A program made the position numbers and the translations under genes. A stretch of 64,000 nt of DNA from Styela clava. Lineage: Eukaryota > Chordata > Ascidiacea > Stolidobranchia > Styelidae. Where the stretch lies: NCBI RefSeq assembly GCF_964204865.1, contig NC_135255.1, positions 17,513,135 to 17,577,134 on the forward strand, read 5' to 3'. Of the stretch, positions 30,569 to 44,595 are shown piece after piece (within the stretch, counting starts at the first letter, position 1; each line of letters opens with the position of its first letter). Below the pieces are notes generated by a model. That model was not told the DNA's origin. It was given only the letters and a program-made list of their open reading frames with translations, and ran no database searches.

Positions 30569-31545
30569 TTTCCTATTCGGAAAGTTACGATTTATATAAT
30601 GTTTGTCATGTTTCTCCTACTACTTTGTAAGGCAAAGCGAGTACTCACCCTCGTTCCGTGTCTTTTGGAATGGGCGCGGAGCGTCAGGCACGAAGACAGC
30701 TGCAAATCTTCCATACTGCTTCCACCGGAGTAACTTCGGAACGCACAACAATTTCACGAATTCTTTAAATGGAAGTTAGATGGGCATTGTGATGTCACAG
30801 AGCAGAGACTGCAATTAAAATGTATTTGGTTACAGGCGAAGAGAATCTGGAATTTCTTTAACCGGTTAACTGCAGCGTGACGTTTGACGTAATATTTATT
30901 GTTTTAGCTTATTACGTCGCAATGGTTACAAATTAATTTCGAGTGATTTATCCTGGTATCTCTCAAAATTATTGACGAATCTAGATCGTTTTGTGATCCC
31001 TTGCTGCAAGAGATATGCAGCGTGCTTTGGACATATGGAAGTATTTTCGTGAAACAGTTTCCGTTATTCAATGTCACTTATGTGACAAATTTACAGTGCC
31101 CAGTGTGCAAATTCTTCTTTGAGATATCATACGGAAAAACAGCATCAACTGCGCCACATGGAATAGACAATTTACGCTTTTACCGAAAACTGATTATGAA
31201 TTTATCATTGTCCAATTTTCATAATCAGCAATCTTGGTACTTCAATTATTTTTCACCTCTATTGGGTCTCTACAAATACAGTTAGTGATATTCTTTTAAA
31301 TGAAACGCTACAAGAGATAAATTTGCGAAGACGTAATCATTTCTGACAAAATTGTACATTATAAAGATGATTTGTACCTGAGATGTCAGTCAACGGTTAA
31401 AATAAATCGTAACCTTCAACCATCCAGAATGGGTCCACCATTCCCAGCCCCACTAATTAGTATTGTAAGTGGAAACTTGATCACCGTCACCGGAACCGTT
31501 TTCATAAATTCCCAATACATTATTGCGTGAAAACACCGACCATTT

Positions 31546-31737
31546 ATCGCTTCTTCGGCCTATTGGCTAAGATCAAGTGTAGTAACTGTTCTATTCAGAT
31601 TAATACCTGAATCGTGGGGTACTCCCCCACTCTTGTATTAGTTTGATTTTTGCGACGACGAGAGCGAGGGTTCGGCTTGCCACTCCGCTCTCACCGGTCG
31701 GCTTGGCGTTGCACTACAGCCTTGACTGGCCCGTCAC
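31546..31737 (+). ncRNA. U2 snRNA, copy 15 (A96G type)
   Basis: A96G variant in a class 2 unit; followed directly by class 1 rather than class 3. Confidence 0.95.
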
Positions 31738-32714
31738 TTTCCTATTCGGAAAGTTACGATTTATATAATGTTTGTCATGTTTCTCCTACTACTTTGTAAG
31801 GCAAAGCGAGTACTCACCCTCGTTCCGTGTCTTTTGGAATGGGCGCGGAGCGTCAGGCACGAAGACAGCTGCAAATCTTCCATACTGCTTCCACCGGAGT
31901 AACTTCGGAACGCACAACAATTTCACGAATTCTTTAAATGAAAGTTAGATGGGCATTGTGATGTCACAGAGCAGAGACTGCAATTAAAATGTATTTGGTT
32001 ACAGGCGAAGAGAATCTGGAATTTCTTTAACCGGTTAACTGCAGCGTGACGTTTGACGTAATATTTATTGTTTTAGCTTATTACGTCGCAATGGTTTCAA
32101 ATTAATTTCGAGTGATTTATCCTGGTATCTCTCAAAATTATTGACGAATCTAGATCGTTTTGTGATCCCTTGCTGCAAGAGATATGCAGCGTGCTTTGGA
32201 CATATGGAAGTATTTTCGTGAAACAGTTTCCGTTATTCAATGTCACTTATGTGACAAATTTACAGTGCCCAGTGTGCAAATTCTTCTTTGAGATATCATA
32301 CGGAAAAACAGCATCAACTGCGCCACATGGAATAGACAATTTACGCTTTTACCGAAAACTGATTATGAATTTATCATTGTCCAATTTTCATAATCAGCAA
32401 ACTTGGTACTTCAATTATTTTTCACCTCTATTGGGTCTCTACAAATACAGTTAGTGATATTCTTTTAAATGAAACGCTACAGGAAATAAATTTGCGAAGA
32501 CGTAATCATTTCTGACAAAATTGTACATTATAAAGATGATTTGTACCTGAGATGTCAGTCAACGGTTAAAATAAATCGTAACCTTCAACCATCCAGAATG
32601 GGTCCACCATTCCCAGCCCCACTAATTAGTATTGTAAGTGGAAACTTAATCACCGTCACCGGAACCGTTTTCATAAATTCCCAATACATTATTGCGTGAA
32701 AACACCGACCATTT

Positions 32715-32906
32715 ATCGCTTCTTCGGCCTATTGGCTAAGATCAAGTGTAGTAACTGTTCTATTCAGATTAATACCTGAATCGTGGGGTACTCCCCCACT
32801 CTTGTATTAATTTGATTTTTGCGACGACGAGAGCGAGGGTTCGGCTTGCCACTCCGCTCTCACCGGTCGGCTTGGCGTTGCACTACAGCCTTGACTGGCC
32901 CGTCAC
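32715..32906 (+). ncRNA. U2 snRNA, copy 16
   Basis: Consensus U2; class 1 unit, opening the last four-unit block. Confidence 0.95.
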
Positions 32907-33883
32907 TTTCCTATTCGGAAAGTTACGATTTATATAATGTTTGTCATGTTTCTCCTACTACTTTGTAAGGCAAAGCGAGTACTCACCCTCGTTCCGTGTC
33001 TTTTGGAATGGGCGCGGAGCGTCAGGCACGAAGACAGCTGCAAATCTTCCATACTGCTTCCACCGGAGTAACTTCGGAACGCACAACAATTTCACGAATT
33101 CTTTAAATGGAAGTTAGATGGGCATTGTGATGTCACAGAGCAGAGACTGCAATTAAAATGTATTTGGTTACAGGCGAAGAGAATCTGGAATTTCTTTAAC
33201 CGGTTAACTGCAGCGTGACGTTTGACGTAATATTTATTGTTTTAGCTTATTACGTCGCAATGGTTACAAATTAATTTCGAGTGATTTATCCTGGTATCTC
33301 TCAAAATTATTGACGAATCTAGATCGTTTTGTGATCCCTTGCTGCAAGAGATATGCAGCGTGCTTTGGACATATGGAAGTATTTTCGTGAAACAGTTTCC
33401 GTTATTCAATGTCACTTATGTGACAAATTTACAGTGCCCAGTGTGCAAATTCTTCTTTGAGATATCATACGGAAAAACAGCATCAACTGCGCCACATGGA
33501 ATAGACAATTTACGCTTTTACCGAAAACTGATTATGAATTTATCATTGTCCAATTTTCATAATCAGCAATCTTGGTACTTCAATTATTTTTCACCTCTAT
33601 TGGGTCTCTACAAATACAGTTAGTGATATTCTTTTAAATGAAACGCTACAAGAGATAAATTTGCGAAGACGTAATCATTTCTGACAAAATTGTACATTAT
33701 AAAGATGATTTGTACCTGAGATGTCAGTCAACGGTTAAAATAAATCGTAACCTTCAACCATCCAGAATGGGTCCACCATTCCCAGCCCCACTAATTAGTA
33801 TTGTAAGTGGAAACTTGATCACCGTCACCGGAACCGTTTTCATAAATTCCCAATACATTATTGCGTGAAAACACCGACCATTT

Positions 33884-34075
33884 ATCGCTTCTTCGGCCTA
33901 TTGGCTAAGATCAAGTGTAGTAACTGTTCTATTCAGATTAATACCTGAATCGTGGGGTACTCCCCCACTCTTGTATTAGTTTGATTTTTGCGACGACGAG
34001 AGCGAGGGTTCGGCTTGCCACTCCGCTCTCACCGGTCGGCTTGGCGTTGCACTACAGCCTTGACTGGCCCGTCAC
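33884..34075 (+). ncRNA. U2 snRNA, copy 17 (A96G type)
   Basis: A96G variant in a class 2 unit; the last A96G copy in the window. Confidence 0.95.
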
Positions 34076-35052
34076 TTTCCTATTCGGAAAGTTACGATTT
34101 ATATAATGTTTGTCATGTTTCTCCTACTACTTTGTAAGGCAAAGCGAGTACTCACCCTCGTTCCGTGTCTTTTGGAATGGGCGCGGAGCGTCAGGCACGA
34201 AGACAGCTGCAAATCTTCCATACTGCTTCCACCGGAGTAACTTCGGAACGCACAACAATTTCACGAATTCTTTAAATGAAAGTTAGATGGGCATTGTGAT
34301 GTCACAGAGCAGAGACTGCAATTAAAATGTATTTGGTTACAGGCGAAGAGAATCTGGAATTTCTTTAACCGGTTAACTGCAGCGTGACGTTTGACGTAAT
34401 ATTTATTGTTTTAGCTTATTACGTCGCAATGGTTACAAATTAATTTCGAGTGATTTATCCTGGTATCTCTCAAAATTATTGACGAATCTAGATCGTTTTG
34501 TGATCCCTTGCTGCAAGAGATATGCAGCGTGCTTTGGACATATGGAAGTATTTTCGTGAAACAGTTTCCGTTATTCAATGTCACTTATGTGACAAATTTA
34601 CAGTGCCCAGTGTGCAAATTCTTCTTTGAGATATCATACGGAAAAACAGCATCAACTGCGCCACATGGAATAGACAATTTACGCTTTTACCGAAAACTGA
34701 TTATGAATTTATCATTGTCCAATTTTCATAATCAGCAATCTTGGTACTTCAATTATTTTTCACCTCTATTGGGTCTCTACAAATACAGTTAGTGATATTC
34801 TTTTAAATGAAACGCTACAGGAAATAAATTTGCGAAGACGTAATCATTTCTGACAAAATTGTACATTATAAAGATGATTTGTACCTGAGATGTCAGTCAA
34901 CGGTTAAAATAAATCGTAACCTTCAACCATCCAGAATGGGTCCACCATTCCCAGCCCCACTAATTAGTATTGTAAGTGGAAACTTAATCACCGTCACCGG
35001 AACCGTTTTCATAAATTCCCAATACATTATTGCGTGAAAACACCGACCATTT

Positions 35053-35244
35053 ATCGCTTCTTCGGCCTATTGGCTAAGATCAAGTGTAGTAACTGTTCTA
35101 TTCAGATTAATACCTGAATCGTGGGGTACTCCCCCACTCTTGTATTAATTTGATTTTTGCGACGACGAGAGCGAGGGTTCGGCTTGCCACTCCGCTCTCA
35201 CCGGTCGGCTTGGCGTTGCACTACAGCCTTGACTGGCCCGTCAC
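35053..35244 (+). ncRNA. U2 snRNA, copy 18
   Basis: Consensus U2; class 3 unit. Confidence 0.95.
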
Positions 35245-36221
35245 TTTCCTATTCGGAAAGTTACGATTTATATAATGTTTGTCATGTTTCTCCTACTACT
35301 TTGTAAGGCAAAGCGAGTACTCACCCTCGTTCCGTGTCTTTTGGAATGGGCGCGGAGCGTCAGGCACGAAGACAGCTGCAAATCTTCCATACTGCTTCCA
35401 CCGGAGTAACTTCGGAACGCACAACAATTTCACGAATTCTTTAAATGGAAGTTAGATGGGCATTGTGATGTCACAGAGCAGAGACTGCAATTAAAATGTA
35501 TTTGGTTACAGGCGAAGAGAATCTGGAATTTCTTTAACCGGTTAACTGCAGCGTGACGTTTGACGTAATATTTATTGTTTTAGCTTATTACGTCGCAATG
35601 GTTACAAATTAATTTCGAGTGATTTATCCTGGTATCTCTCAAAATTATTGACGAATCTAGATCGTTTTGTGATCCCTTGCTGCAAGAGATATGCAGCGTG
35701 CTTTGGACATATGGAAGTATTTTCGTGAAACAGTTTCCGTTATTCAATGTCACTTATGTGACAAATTTACAGTGCCCAGTGTGCAAATTCTTCTTTGAGA
35801 TATCATACGGAAAAACAGCATCAACTGCGCCACATGGAATAGACAATTTACGCTTTTACCGAAAACTGATTATGAATTTATCATTGTCCAATTTTCATAA
35901 TCAGCAATCTTGGTACTTCAATTATTTTTCACCTCTATTGGGTCTCTACAAATACAGTTAGTGATATTCTTTTAAATGAAACGCTACAAGAGATAAATTT
36001 GCGAAGACGTAATCATTTCTGACAAAATTGTACATTATAAAGATGATTTGTACCTGAGATGTCAGTCAACGGTTAAAATAAATCGTAACCTTCAACCATC
36101 CAGAATGGGTCCACCATTCCCAGCCCCACTAATTAGTATTGTAAGTGGAAACTTAATCACCGTCACCGGAACCGTTTTCATAAATTCCCAATACATTATT
36201 GCGTGAAAACACCGACCATTT

Positions 36222-36413
36222 ATCGCTTCTTCGGCCTATTGGCTAAGATCAAGTGTAGTAACTGTTCTATTCAGATTAATACCTGAATCGTGGGGTACTC
36301 CCCCACTCTTGTATTAATTTGATTTTTGCGACGACGAGAGCGAGGGTTCGGCTTGCCACTCCGCTCTCACCGGTCGGCTTGGCGTTGCACTACAGCCTTG
36401 ACTGGCCCGTCAC
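36222..36413 (+). ncRNA. U2 snRNA, copy 19
   Basis: Consensus U2; class 4 unit, end of the higher-order region. Downstream ACTGCGATT (for ACTGCAATT) is shared only with the next unit. Confidence 0.95.
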
Positions 36414-37390
36414 TTTCCTATTCGGAAAGTTACGATTTATATAATGTTTGTCATGTTTCTCCTACTACTTTGTAAGGCAAAGCGAGTACTCACCCTCGTT
36501 CCGTGTCTTTTGGAATGGGCGCGGAGCGTCAGGCACGAAGACAGCTGCAAATCTTCCATACTGCTTCCACCGGAGTAACTTCGGAACGCACAACAATTTC
36601 ACGAATTCTTTAAATGGAAGTTAGATGGGCATTGTGATGTCACAGAGCAGAGACTGCGATTAAAATGTATTTGGTTACAGGCGAAGAGAATCTGGAATTT
36701 CTTTAACCGGTTAACTGCAGCGTGACGTTTGACGTAATATTTATTGTTTTAGCTTATTACGTCGCAATGGTTACAAATTAATTTCGAGTGATTTATCCTG
36801 GTATCTCTCAAAATTATTGACGAATCTAGATCGTTTTGTGATCCCTTGCTGCAAGAGATATGCAGCGTGCTTTGGACATATGGAAGTATTTTCGTGAAAC
36901 AGTTTCCGTTATTCAATGTCACTTATGTGACAAATTTACAGTGCCCAGTGTGCAAATTCTTCTTTGAGATATCATACGGAAAAACAGCATCAACTGCGCC
37001 ACATGGAATAGACAATTTACGCTTTTACCGAAAACTGATTATGAATTTATCATTGTCCAATTTTCATAATCAGCAATCTTGGTACTTCAATTATTTTTCA
37101 CCTCTATTGGGTCTCTACAAATACAGTTAGTGATATTCTTTTAAATGAAACGCTACAGGAAATAAATTTGCGAAGACGTAATCATTTCTGACAAAATTGT
37201 ACATTATAAAGATGATTTGTACCTGAGATGTCAGTCAACGGTTAAAATAAATCGTAACCTTCAACCATCCAGAATGGGTCCACCATTCCCAGCCCCACTA
37301 ATTAGTATTGTAAGTGGAAACTTAATCACCGTCACCGGAACCGTTTTCATAAATTCCCAATACATTATTGCGTGAAAACACCGACCATTT

Positions 37391-37582
37391 ATCGCTTCTT
37401 CGGCCTATTGGCTAAGATCAAGTGTAGTAACTGTTCTATTCAGATTAATACCTGAATCGTGGGGTACTCCCCCACTCTTGTATTAATTTGATTTTTGCGA
37501 CGACGAGAGCGAGGGTTCGGCTTGCCACTCCGCTCTCACCGGTCGGCTTGGCGTTGCACTACAGCCTTGACTGGCCCGTCAC
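37391..37582 (+). ncRNA. U2 snRNA, copy 20
   Basis: Consensus U2. Shares the downstream ACTGCGATT variant with copy 19, a sign of neighbour-to-neighbour duplication. Confidence 0.95.
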
Positions 37583-38559
37583 TTTCCTATTCGGAAAGTT
37601 ACGATTTATATAATGTTTGTCATGTTTCTCCTACTACTTTGTAAGGCAAAGCGAGTACTCACCCTCGTTCCGTGTCTTTTGGAATGGGCGCGGAGCGTCA
37701 GGCACGAAGACAGCTGCAAATCTTCCATACTGCTTCCACCGGAGTAACTTCGGAACGCACAACAATTTCACGAATTCTTTAAATGGAAGTTAGATGGGCA
37801 TTGTGATGTCACAGAGCAGAGACTGCGATTAAAATGTATTTGGTTACAGGCGAAGAGAATCTGGAATTTCTTTAACCGGTTAACTGCAGCGTGACGTTTG
37901 ACGTAATATTTATTGTTTTAGCTTATTACGTCGCAATGGTTACAAATTAATTTCGAGTGATTTATCCTGGTATCTCTCAAAATTATTGACGAATCTAGAT
38001 CGTTTTGTGATCCCTTGCTGCAAGAGATATGCAGCGTGCTTTGGACATATGGAAGTATTTTCGTGAAACAGTTTCCGTTATTCAATGTCACTTATGTGAC
38101 AAATTTACAGTGCCCAGTGTGCAAATTCTTCTTTGAGATATCATACGGAAAAACAGCATCAACTGCGCCACATGGAATAGACAATTTACGCTTTTACCGA
38201 AAACTGATTATGAATTTATCATTGTCCAATTTTCATAATCAGCAATCTTGGTACTTCAATTATTTTTCACCTCTATTGGGTCTCTACAAATACAGTTAGT
38301 GATATTCTTTTAAATGAAACGCTACAGGAAATAAATTTGCGAAGACGTAATCATTTCTGACAAAATTGTACATTATAAAGATGATTTGTACCTGAGATGT
38401 CAGTCAACGGTTAAAATAAATCGTAACCTTCAACCATCCAGAATGGGTCCACCATTCCCAGCCCCACTAATTAGTATTGTAAGTGGAAACTTAATCACCG
38501 TCACCGGAACCGTTTTCATAAATTCCCAATACATTATTGCGTGAAAACACCGACCATTT

Positions 38560-38751
38560 ATCGCTTCTTCGGCCTATTGGCTAAGATCAAGTGTAGTAAC
38601 TGTTCTATTCAGATTAATACCTGAATCGTGGGGTACTCCCCCACTCTTGTATTAATTTGATTTTTGCGACGACGAGAGCGAGGGTTCGGCTTGCCACTCC
38701 GCTCTCACCGGTCGGCTTGGCGTTGCACTACAGCCTTGACTGGCCCGTCAC
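38560..38751 (+). ncRNA. U2 snRNA, copy 21
   Basis: Consensus U2; class 3-like spacer, no private change noticed. Confidence 0.95.
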
Positions 38752-39728
38752 TTTCCTATTCGGAAAGTTACGATTTATATAATGTTTGTCATGTTTCTCC
38801 TACTACTTTGTAAGGCAAAGCGAGTACTCACCCTCGTTCCGTGTCTTTTGGAATGGGCGCGGAGCGTCAGGCACGAAGACAGCTGCAAATCTTCCATACT
38901 GCTTCCACCGGAGTAACTTCGGAACGCACAACAATTTCACGAATTCTTTAAATGGAAGTTAGATGGGCATTGTGATGTCACAGAGCAGAGACTGCAATTA
39001 AAATGTATTTGGTTACAGGCGAAGAGAATCTGGAATTTCTTTAACCGGTTAACTGCAGCGTGACGTTTGACGTAATATTTATTGTTTTAGCTTATTACGT
39101 CGCAATGGTTACAAATTAATTTCGAGTGATTTATCCTGGTATCTCTCAAAATTATTGACGAATCTAGATCGTTTTGTGATCCCTTGCTGCAAGAGATATG
39201 CAGCGTGCTTTGGACATATGGAAGTATTTTCGTGAAACAGTTTCCGTTATTCAATGTCACTTATGTGACAAATTTACAGTGCCCAGTGTGCAAATTCTTC
39301 TTTGAGATATCATACGGAAAAACAGCATCAACTGCGCCACATGGAATAGACAATTTACGCTTTTACCGAAAACTGATTATGAATTTATCATTGTCCAATT
39401 TTCATAATCAGCAATCTTGGTACTTCAATTATTTTTCACCTCTATTGGGTCTCTACAAATACAGTTAGTGATATTCTTTTAAATGAAACGCTACAGGAAA
39501 TAAATTTGCGAAGACGTAATCATTTCTGACAAAATTGTACATTATAAAGATGATTTGTACCTGAGATGTCAGTCAACGGTTAAAATAAATCGTAACCTTC
39601 AACCATCCAGAATGGGTCCACCATTCCCAGCCCCACTAATTAGTATTGTAAGTGGAAACTTAATCACCGTCACCGGAACCGTTTTCATAAATTCCCAATA
39701 CATTATTGCGTGAAAACACCGACCATTT

Positions 39729-39920
39729 ATCGCTTCTTCGGCCTATTGGCTAAGATCAAGTGTAGTAACTGTTCTATTCAGATTAATACCTGAATCGTGG
39801 GGTACTCCCCCACTCTTGTATTAATTTGATTTTTGCGACGACGAGAGCGAGGGTTCGGCTTGCCACTCCGCTCTCACCGGTCGGCTTGGCGTTGCACTAC
39901 AGCCTTGACTGGCCCGTCAC
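39729..39920 (+). ncRNA. U2 snRNA, copy 22
   Basis: Consensus U2; class 3-like spacer, no private change noticed. Confidence 0.95.
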
Positions 39921-40897
39921 TTTCCTATTCGGAAAGTTACGATTTATATAATGTTTGTCATGTTTCTCCTACTACTTTGTAAGGCAAAGCGAGTACTCAC
40001 CCTCGTTCCGTGTCTTTTGGAATGGGCGCGGAGCGTCAGGCACGAAGACAGCTGCAAATCTTCCATACTGCTTCCACCGGAGTAACTTCGGAACGCACAA
40101 CAATTTCACGAATTCTTTAAATGGAAGTTAGATGGGCATTGTGATGTCACAGAGCAGAGACTGCAATTAAAATGTATTTGGTTACAGGCGAAGAGAATCT
40201 GGAATTTCTTTAACCGGTTAACTGCAGCGTGACGTTTGACGTAATATTTATTGTTTTAGCTTATTACGTCGCAATGGTTACAAATTAATTTCGAGTGATT
40301 TATCCTGGTATCTCTCAAAATTATTGACGAATCTAGATCGTTTTGTGATCCCTTGCTGCAAGAGATATGCAGCGTGCTTTGGACATATGGAAGTATTTTC
40401 GTGAAACAGTTTCCGTTATTCAATGTCACTTATGTGACAAATTTACAGTGCCCAGTGTGCAAATTCTTCTTTGAGATATCATACGGAAAAACAGCATCAA
40501 CTGCGCCACATGGAATAGACAATTTACGCTTTTACCGAAAACTGATTATGAATTTATCATTGTCCAATTTTCATAATCAGCAATCTTGGTACTTCAATTA
40601 TTTTTCACCTCTATTGGGTCTCTACAAATACAGTTAGTGATATTCTTTTAAATGAAACGCTACAAGAGATAAATTTGCGAAGACGTAATCATTTCTGACA
40701 AAATTGTACATTATAAAGATGATTTGTACCTGAGATGTCAGTCAACGGTTAAAATAAATCGTAACCTTCAACCATCCAGAATGGGTCCACCATTCCCAGC
40801 CCCACTAATTAGTATTGTAAGTGGAAACTTAATCACCGTCACCGGAACCGTTTTCATAAATTCCCAATACATTATTGCGTGAAAACACCGACCATTT

Positions 40898-41088
40898 ATC
40901 GCTCTTCGGCCTATTGGCTAAGATCAAGTGTAGTAACTGTTCTATTCAGATTAATACCTGAATCGTGGGGTACTCCCCCACTCTTGTATTAATTTGATTT
41001 TTGCGACGACGAGAGCGAGGGTTCGGCTTGCCACTCCGCTCTCACCGGTCGGCTTGGCGTTGCACTACAGCCTTGACTGGCCCGTCAC
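40898..41088 (+). ncRNA. U2 snRNA, copy 23 (one-base deletion)
   Basis: ATCGCTCTTCGGCC instead of ATCGCTTCTTCGGCC: one T lost at positions 6-7, in the 5' tail before stem I that pairs with U6 (helix II). The rest is consensus. CAAGAGATAA spacer. Confidence 0.95.
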
Positions 41089-42065
41089 TTTCCTATTCGG
41101 AAAGTTACGATTTATATAATGTTTGTCATGTTTCTCCTACTACTTTGTAAGGCAAAGCGAGTACTCACCCTCGTTCCGTGTCTTTTGGAATGGGCGCGGA
41201 GCGTCAGGCACGAAGACAGCTGCAAATCTTCCATACTGCTTCCACCGGAGTAACTTCGGAACGCACAACAATTTCACGAATTCTTTAAATGGAAGTTAGA
41301 TGGGCATTGTGATGTCACAGAGCAGAGACTGCAATTAAAATGTATTTGGTTACAGGCGAAGAGAATCTGGAATTTCTTTAACCGGTTAACTGCAGCGTGA
41401 CGTTTGACGTAATATTTATTGTTTTAGCTTATTACGTCGCAATGGTTACAAATTAATTTCGAGTGATTTATCCTGGTATCTCTCAAAATTATTGACGAAT
41501 CTAGATCGTTTTGTGATCCCTTGCTGCAAGAGATATGCAGCGTGCTTTGGACATATGGAAGTATTTTCGTGAAACAGTTTCCGTTATTCAATGTCACTTA
41601 TGTGACAAATTTACAGTGCCCAGTGTGCAAATTCTTCTTTGAGATATCATACGGAAAAACAGCATCAACTGCGCCACATGGAATAGACAATTTACGCTTT
41701 TACCGAAAACTGATTATGAATTTATCATTGTCCAATTTTCATAATCAGCAATCTTGGTACTTCAATTATTTTTCACCTCTATTGGGTCTCTACAAATACA
41801 GTTAGTGATATTCTTTTAAATGAAACGCTACAGGAAATAAATTTGCGAAGACGTAATCATTTCTGACAAAATTGTACATTATAAAGATGATTTGTACCTG
41901 AGATGTCAGTCAACGGTTAAAATAAATCGTAACCTTCAACCATCCAGAATGGGTCCACCATTCCCAGCCCCACTAATTAGTATTGTAAGTGGAAACTTAA
42001 TCACCGTCACCGGAACCGTTTTCATAAATTCCCAATACATTATTGCGTGAAAACACCGACCATTT

Positions 42066-42257
42066 ATCGCTTCTTCGGCCTATTGGCTAAGATCAAGTGT
42101 AGTAACTGTTCTATTCAGATTAATACCTGAATCGTGGGGTACTCCCCCACTCTTGTATTAATTTGATTTTTGCGACGACGAGAGCGAGGGTTCGGCTTGC
42201 CACTCCGCTCTCACCGGTCGGCTTGGCGTTGCACTACAGCCTTGACTGGCCCGTCAC
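42066..42257 (+). ncRNA. U2 snRNA, copy 24
   Basis: Consensus U2; class 3-like spacer. Confidence 0.95.
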
Positions 42258-43234
42258 TTTCCTATTCGGAAAGTTACGATTTATATAATGTTTGTCATGT
42301 TTCTCCTACTACTTTGTAAGGCAAAGCGAGTACTCACCCTCGTTCCGTGTCTTTTGGAATGGGCGCGGAGCGTCAGGCACGAAGACAGCTGCAAATCTTC
42401 CATACTGCTTCCACCGGAGTAACTTCGGAACGCACAACAATTTCACGAATTCTTTAAATGGAAGTTAGATGGGCATTGTGATGTCACAGAGCAGAGACTG
42501 CAATTAAAATGTATTTGGTTACAGGCGAAGAGAATCTGGAATTTCTTTAACCGGTTAACTGCAGCGTGACGTTTGACGTAATATTTATTGTTTTAGCTTA
42601 TTACGTCGCAATGGTTACAAATTAATTTCGAGTGATTTATCCTGGTATCTCTCAAAATTATTGACGAATCTAGATCGTTTTGTGATCCCTTGCTGCAAGA
42701 GATATGCAGCGTGCTTTGGACATATGGAAGTATTTTCGTGAAACAGTTTCCGTTATTCAATGTCACTTATGTGACAAATTTACAGTGCCCAGTGTGCAAA
42801 TTCTTCTTTGAGATATCATACGGAAAAACAGCATCAACTGCGCCACATGGAATAGACAATTTACGCTTTTACCGAAAACTGATTATGAATTTATCATTGT
42901 CCAATTTTCATAATCAGCAATCTTGGTACTTCAATTATTTTTCACCTCTATTGGGTCTCTACAAATACAGTTAGTGATATTCTTTTAAATGAAACGCTAC
43001 AGGAAATAAATTTGCGAAGACGTAATCATTTCTGACAAAATTGTACATTATAAAGATGATTTGTACCTGAGATGTCAGTCAACGGTTAAAATAAATCGTA
43101 ACCTTCAACCATCCAGAATGGGTCCACCATTCCCAGCCCCACTAATTAGTATTGTAAGTGGAAACTTAATCACCGTCACCGGAACCGTTTTCATAAATTC
43201 CCAATACATTATTGCGTGAAAACACCGACCATTT

Positions 43235-43426
43235 ATCGCTTCTTCGGCCTATTGGCTAAGATCAAGTGTAGTAACTGTTCTATTCAGATTAATACCTGAA
43301 TCGTGGGGTACTCCCCCACTCTTGTATTAATTTGATTTTTGCGACGACGAGAGCGAGGGTTCGGCTTGCCACTCCGCTCTCACTGGTCGGCTTGGCGTTG
43401 CACTACAGCCTTGACTGGCCCGTCAC
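43235..43426 (+). ncRNA. U2 snRNA, copy 25 (C150T)
   Basis: C to T at position 150 (CACTGGTCGG), at the base of stem IV. Confidence 0.95.
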
Positions 43427-44403
43427 TTTCCTATTCGGAAAGTTACGATTTATATAATGTTTGTCATGTTTCTCCTACTACTTTGTAAGGCAAAGCGAGT
43501 ACTCACCCTCGTTCCGTGTCTTTTGGAATGGGCGCGGAGCGTCAGGCACGAAGACAGCTGCAAATCTTCCATACTGCTTCCACCGGAGTAACTTCGGAAC
43601 GCACAACAATTTCACGAATTCTTTAAATGGAAGTTAGATGGGCATTGTGATGTCACAGAGCAGAGACTGCAATTAAAATGTATTTGGTTACAGGCGAAGA
43701 GAATCTGGAATTTCTTTAACCGGTTAACTGCAGCGTGACGTTTGACGTAATATTTATTGTTTTAGCTTATTACGTCGCAATGGTTACAAATTAATTTCGA
43801 GTGATTTATCCTGGTATCTCTCAAAATTATTGACGAATCTAGATCGTTTTGTGATCCCTTGCTGCAAGAGATATGCAGCGTGCTTTGGACATATGGAAGT
43901 ATTTTCGTGACACAGTTTCCGTTATTCAATGTCACTTATGTGACAAATTTACAGTGCCCAGTGTGCAAATTCTTCTTTGAGATATCATACGGAAAAACAG
44001 CATCAACTGCGCCACATGGAATAGACAATTTACGCTTTTACCGAAAACTGATTATGAATTTATCATTGTCCAATTTTCATAATCAGCAATCTTGGTACTT
44101 CAATTATTTTTCACCTCTATTGGGTCTCTACAAATACAGTTAGTGATATTCTTTTAAATGAAACGCTACAGGAGATAAATTTGCGAAGACGTAATCATTT
44201 CTGACAAAATTGTACATTATAAAGATGATTTGTACCTGAGATGTCAGTCAACGGTTAAAATAAATCGTAACCTTCAACCATCCAGAATGGGTCCACCATT
44301 CCCAGCCCCACTAATTAGTATTGTAGATGGAAACTTAATCACCGTCACCGGAACCGTTTTCATAAATTCCCAATACATTATTGCGTGAAAACACCGACCA
44401 TTT

Positions 44404-44595
44404 ATCGCTTCTTCGGCCTATTGGCTAAGATCAAGTGTAGTAACTGTTCTATTCAGATTAATACCTGAATCGTGGGGTACTCCCCCACTCTTGTATTAAT
44501 TTGATTTTTGCGACGACGAGAGCGAGGGTTCGGCTTGCCACTCCGCTCTCACCGGTCGGCTTGGCGTTGCACTACAGCCTTGACTGGCCCGTCAC
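44404..44595 (+). ncRNA. U2 snRNA, copy 26
   Basis: Consensus U2. Upstream spacer has CAGGAGATAA and GTAGATGG (for GTAAGTGG); only this and the next unit have the latter. Confidence 0.95.
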
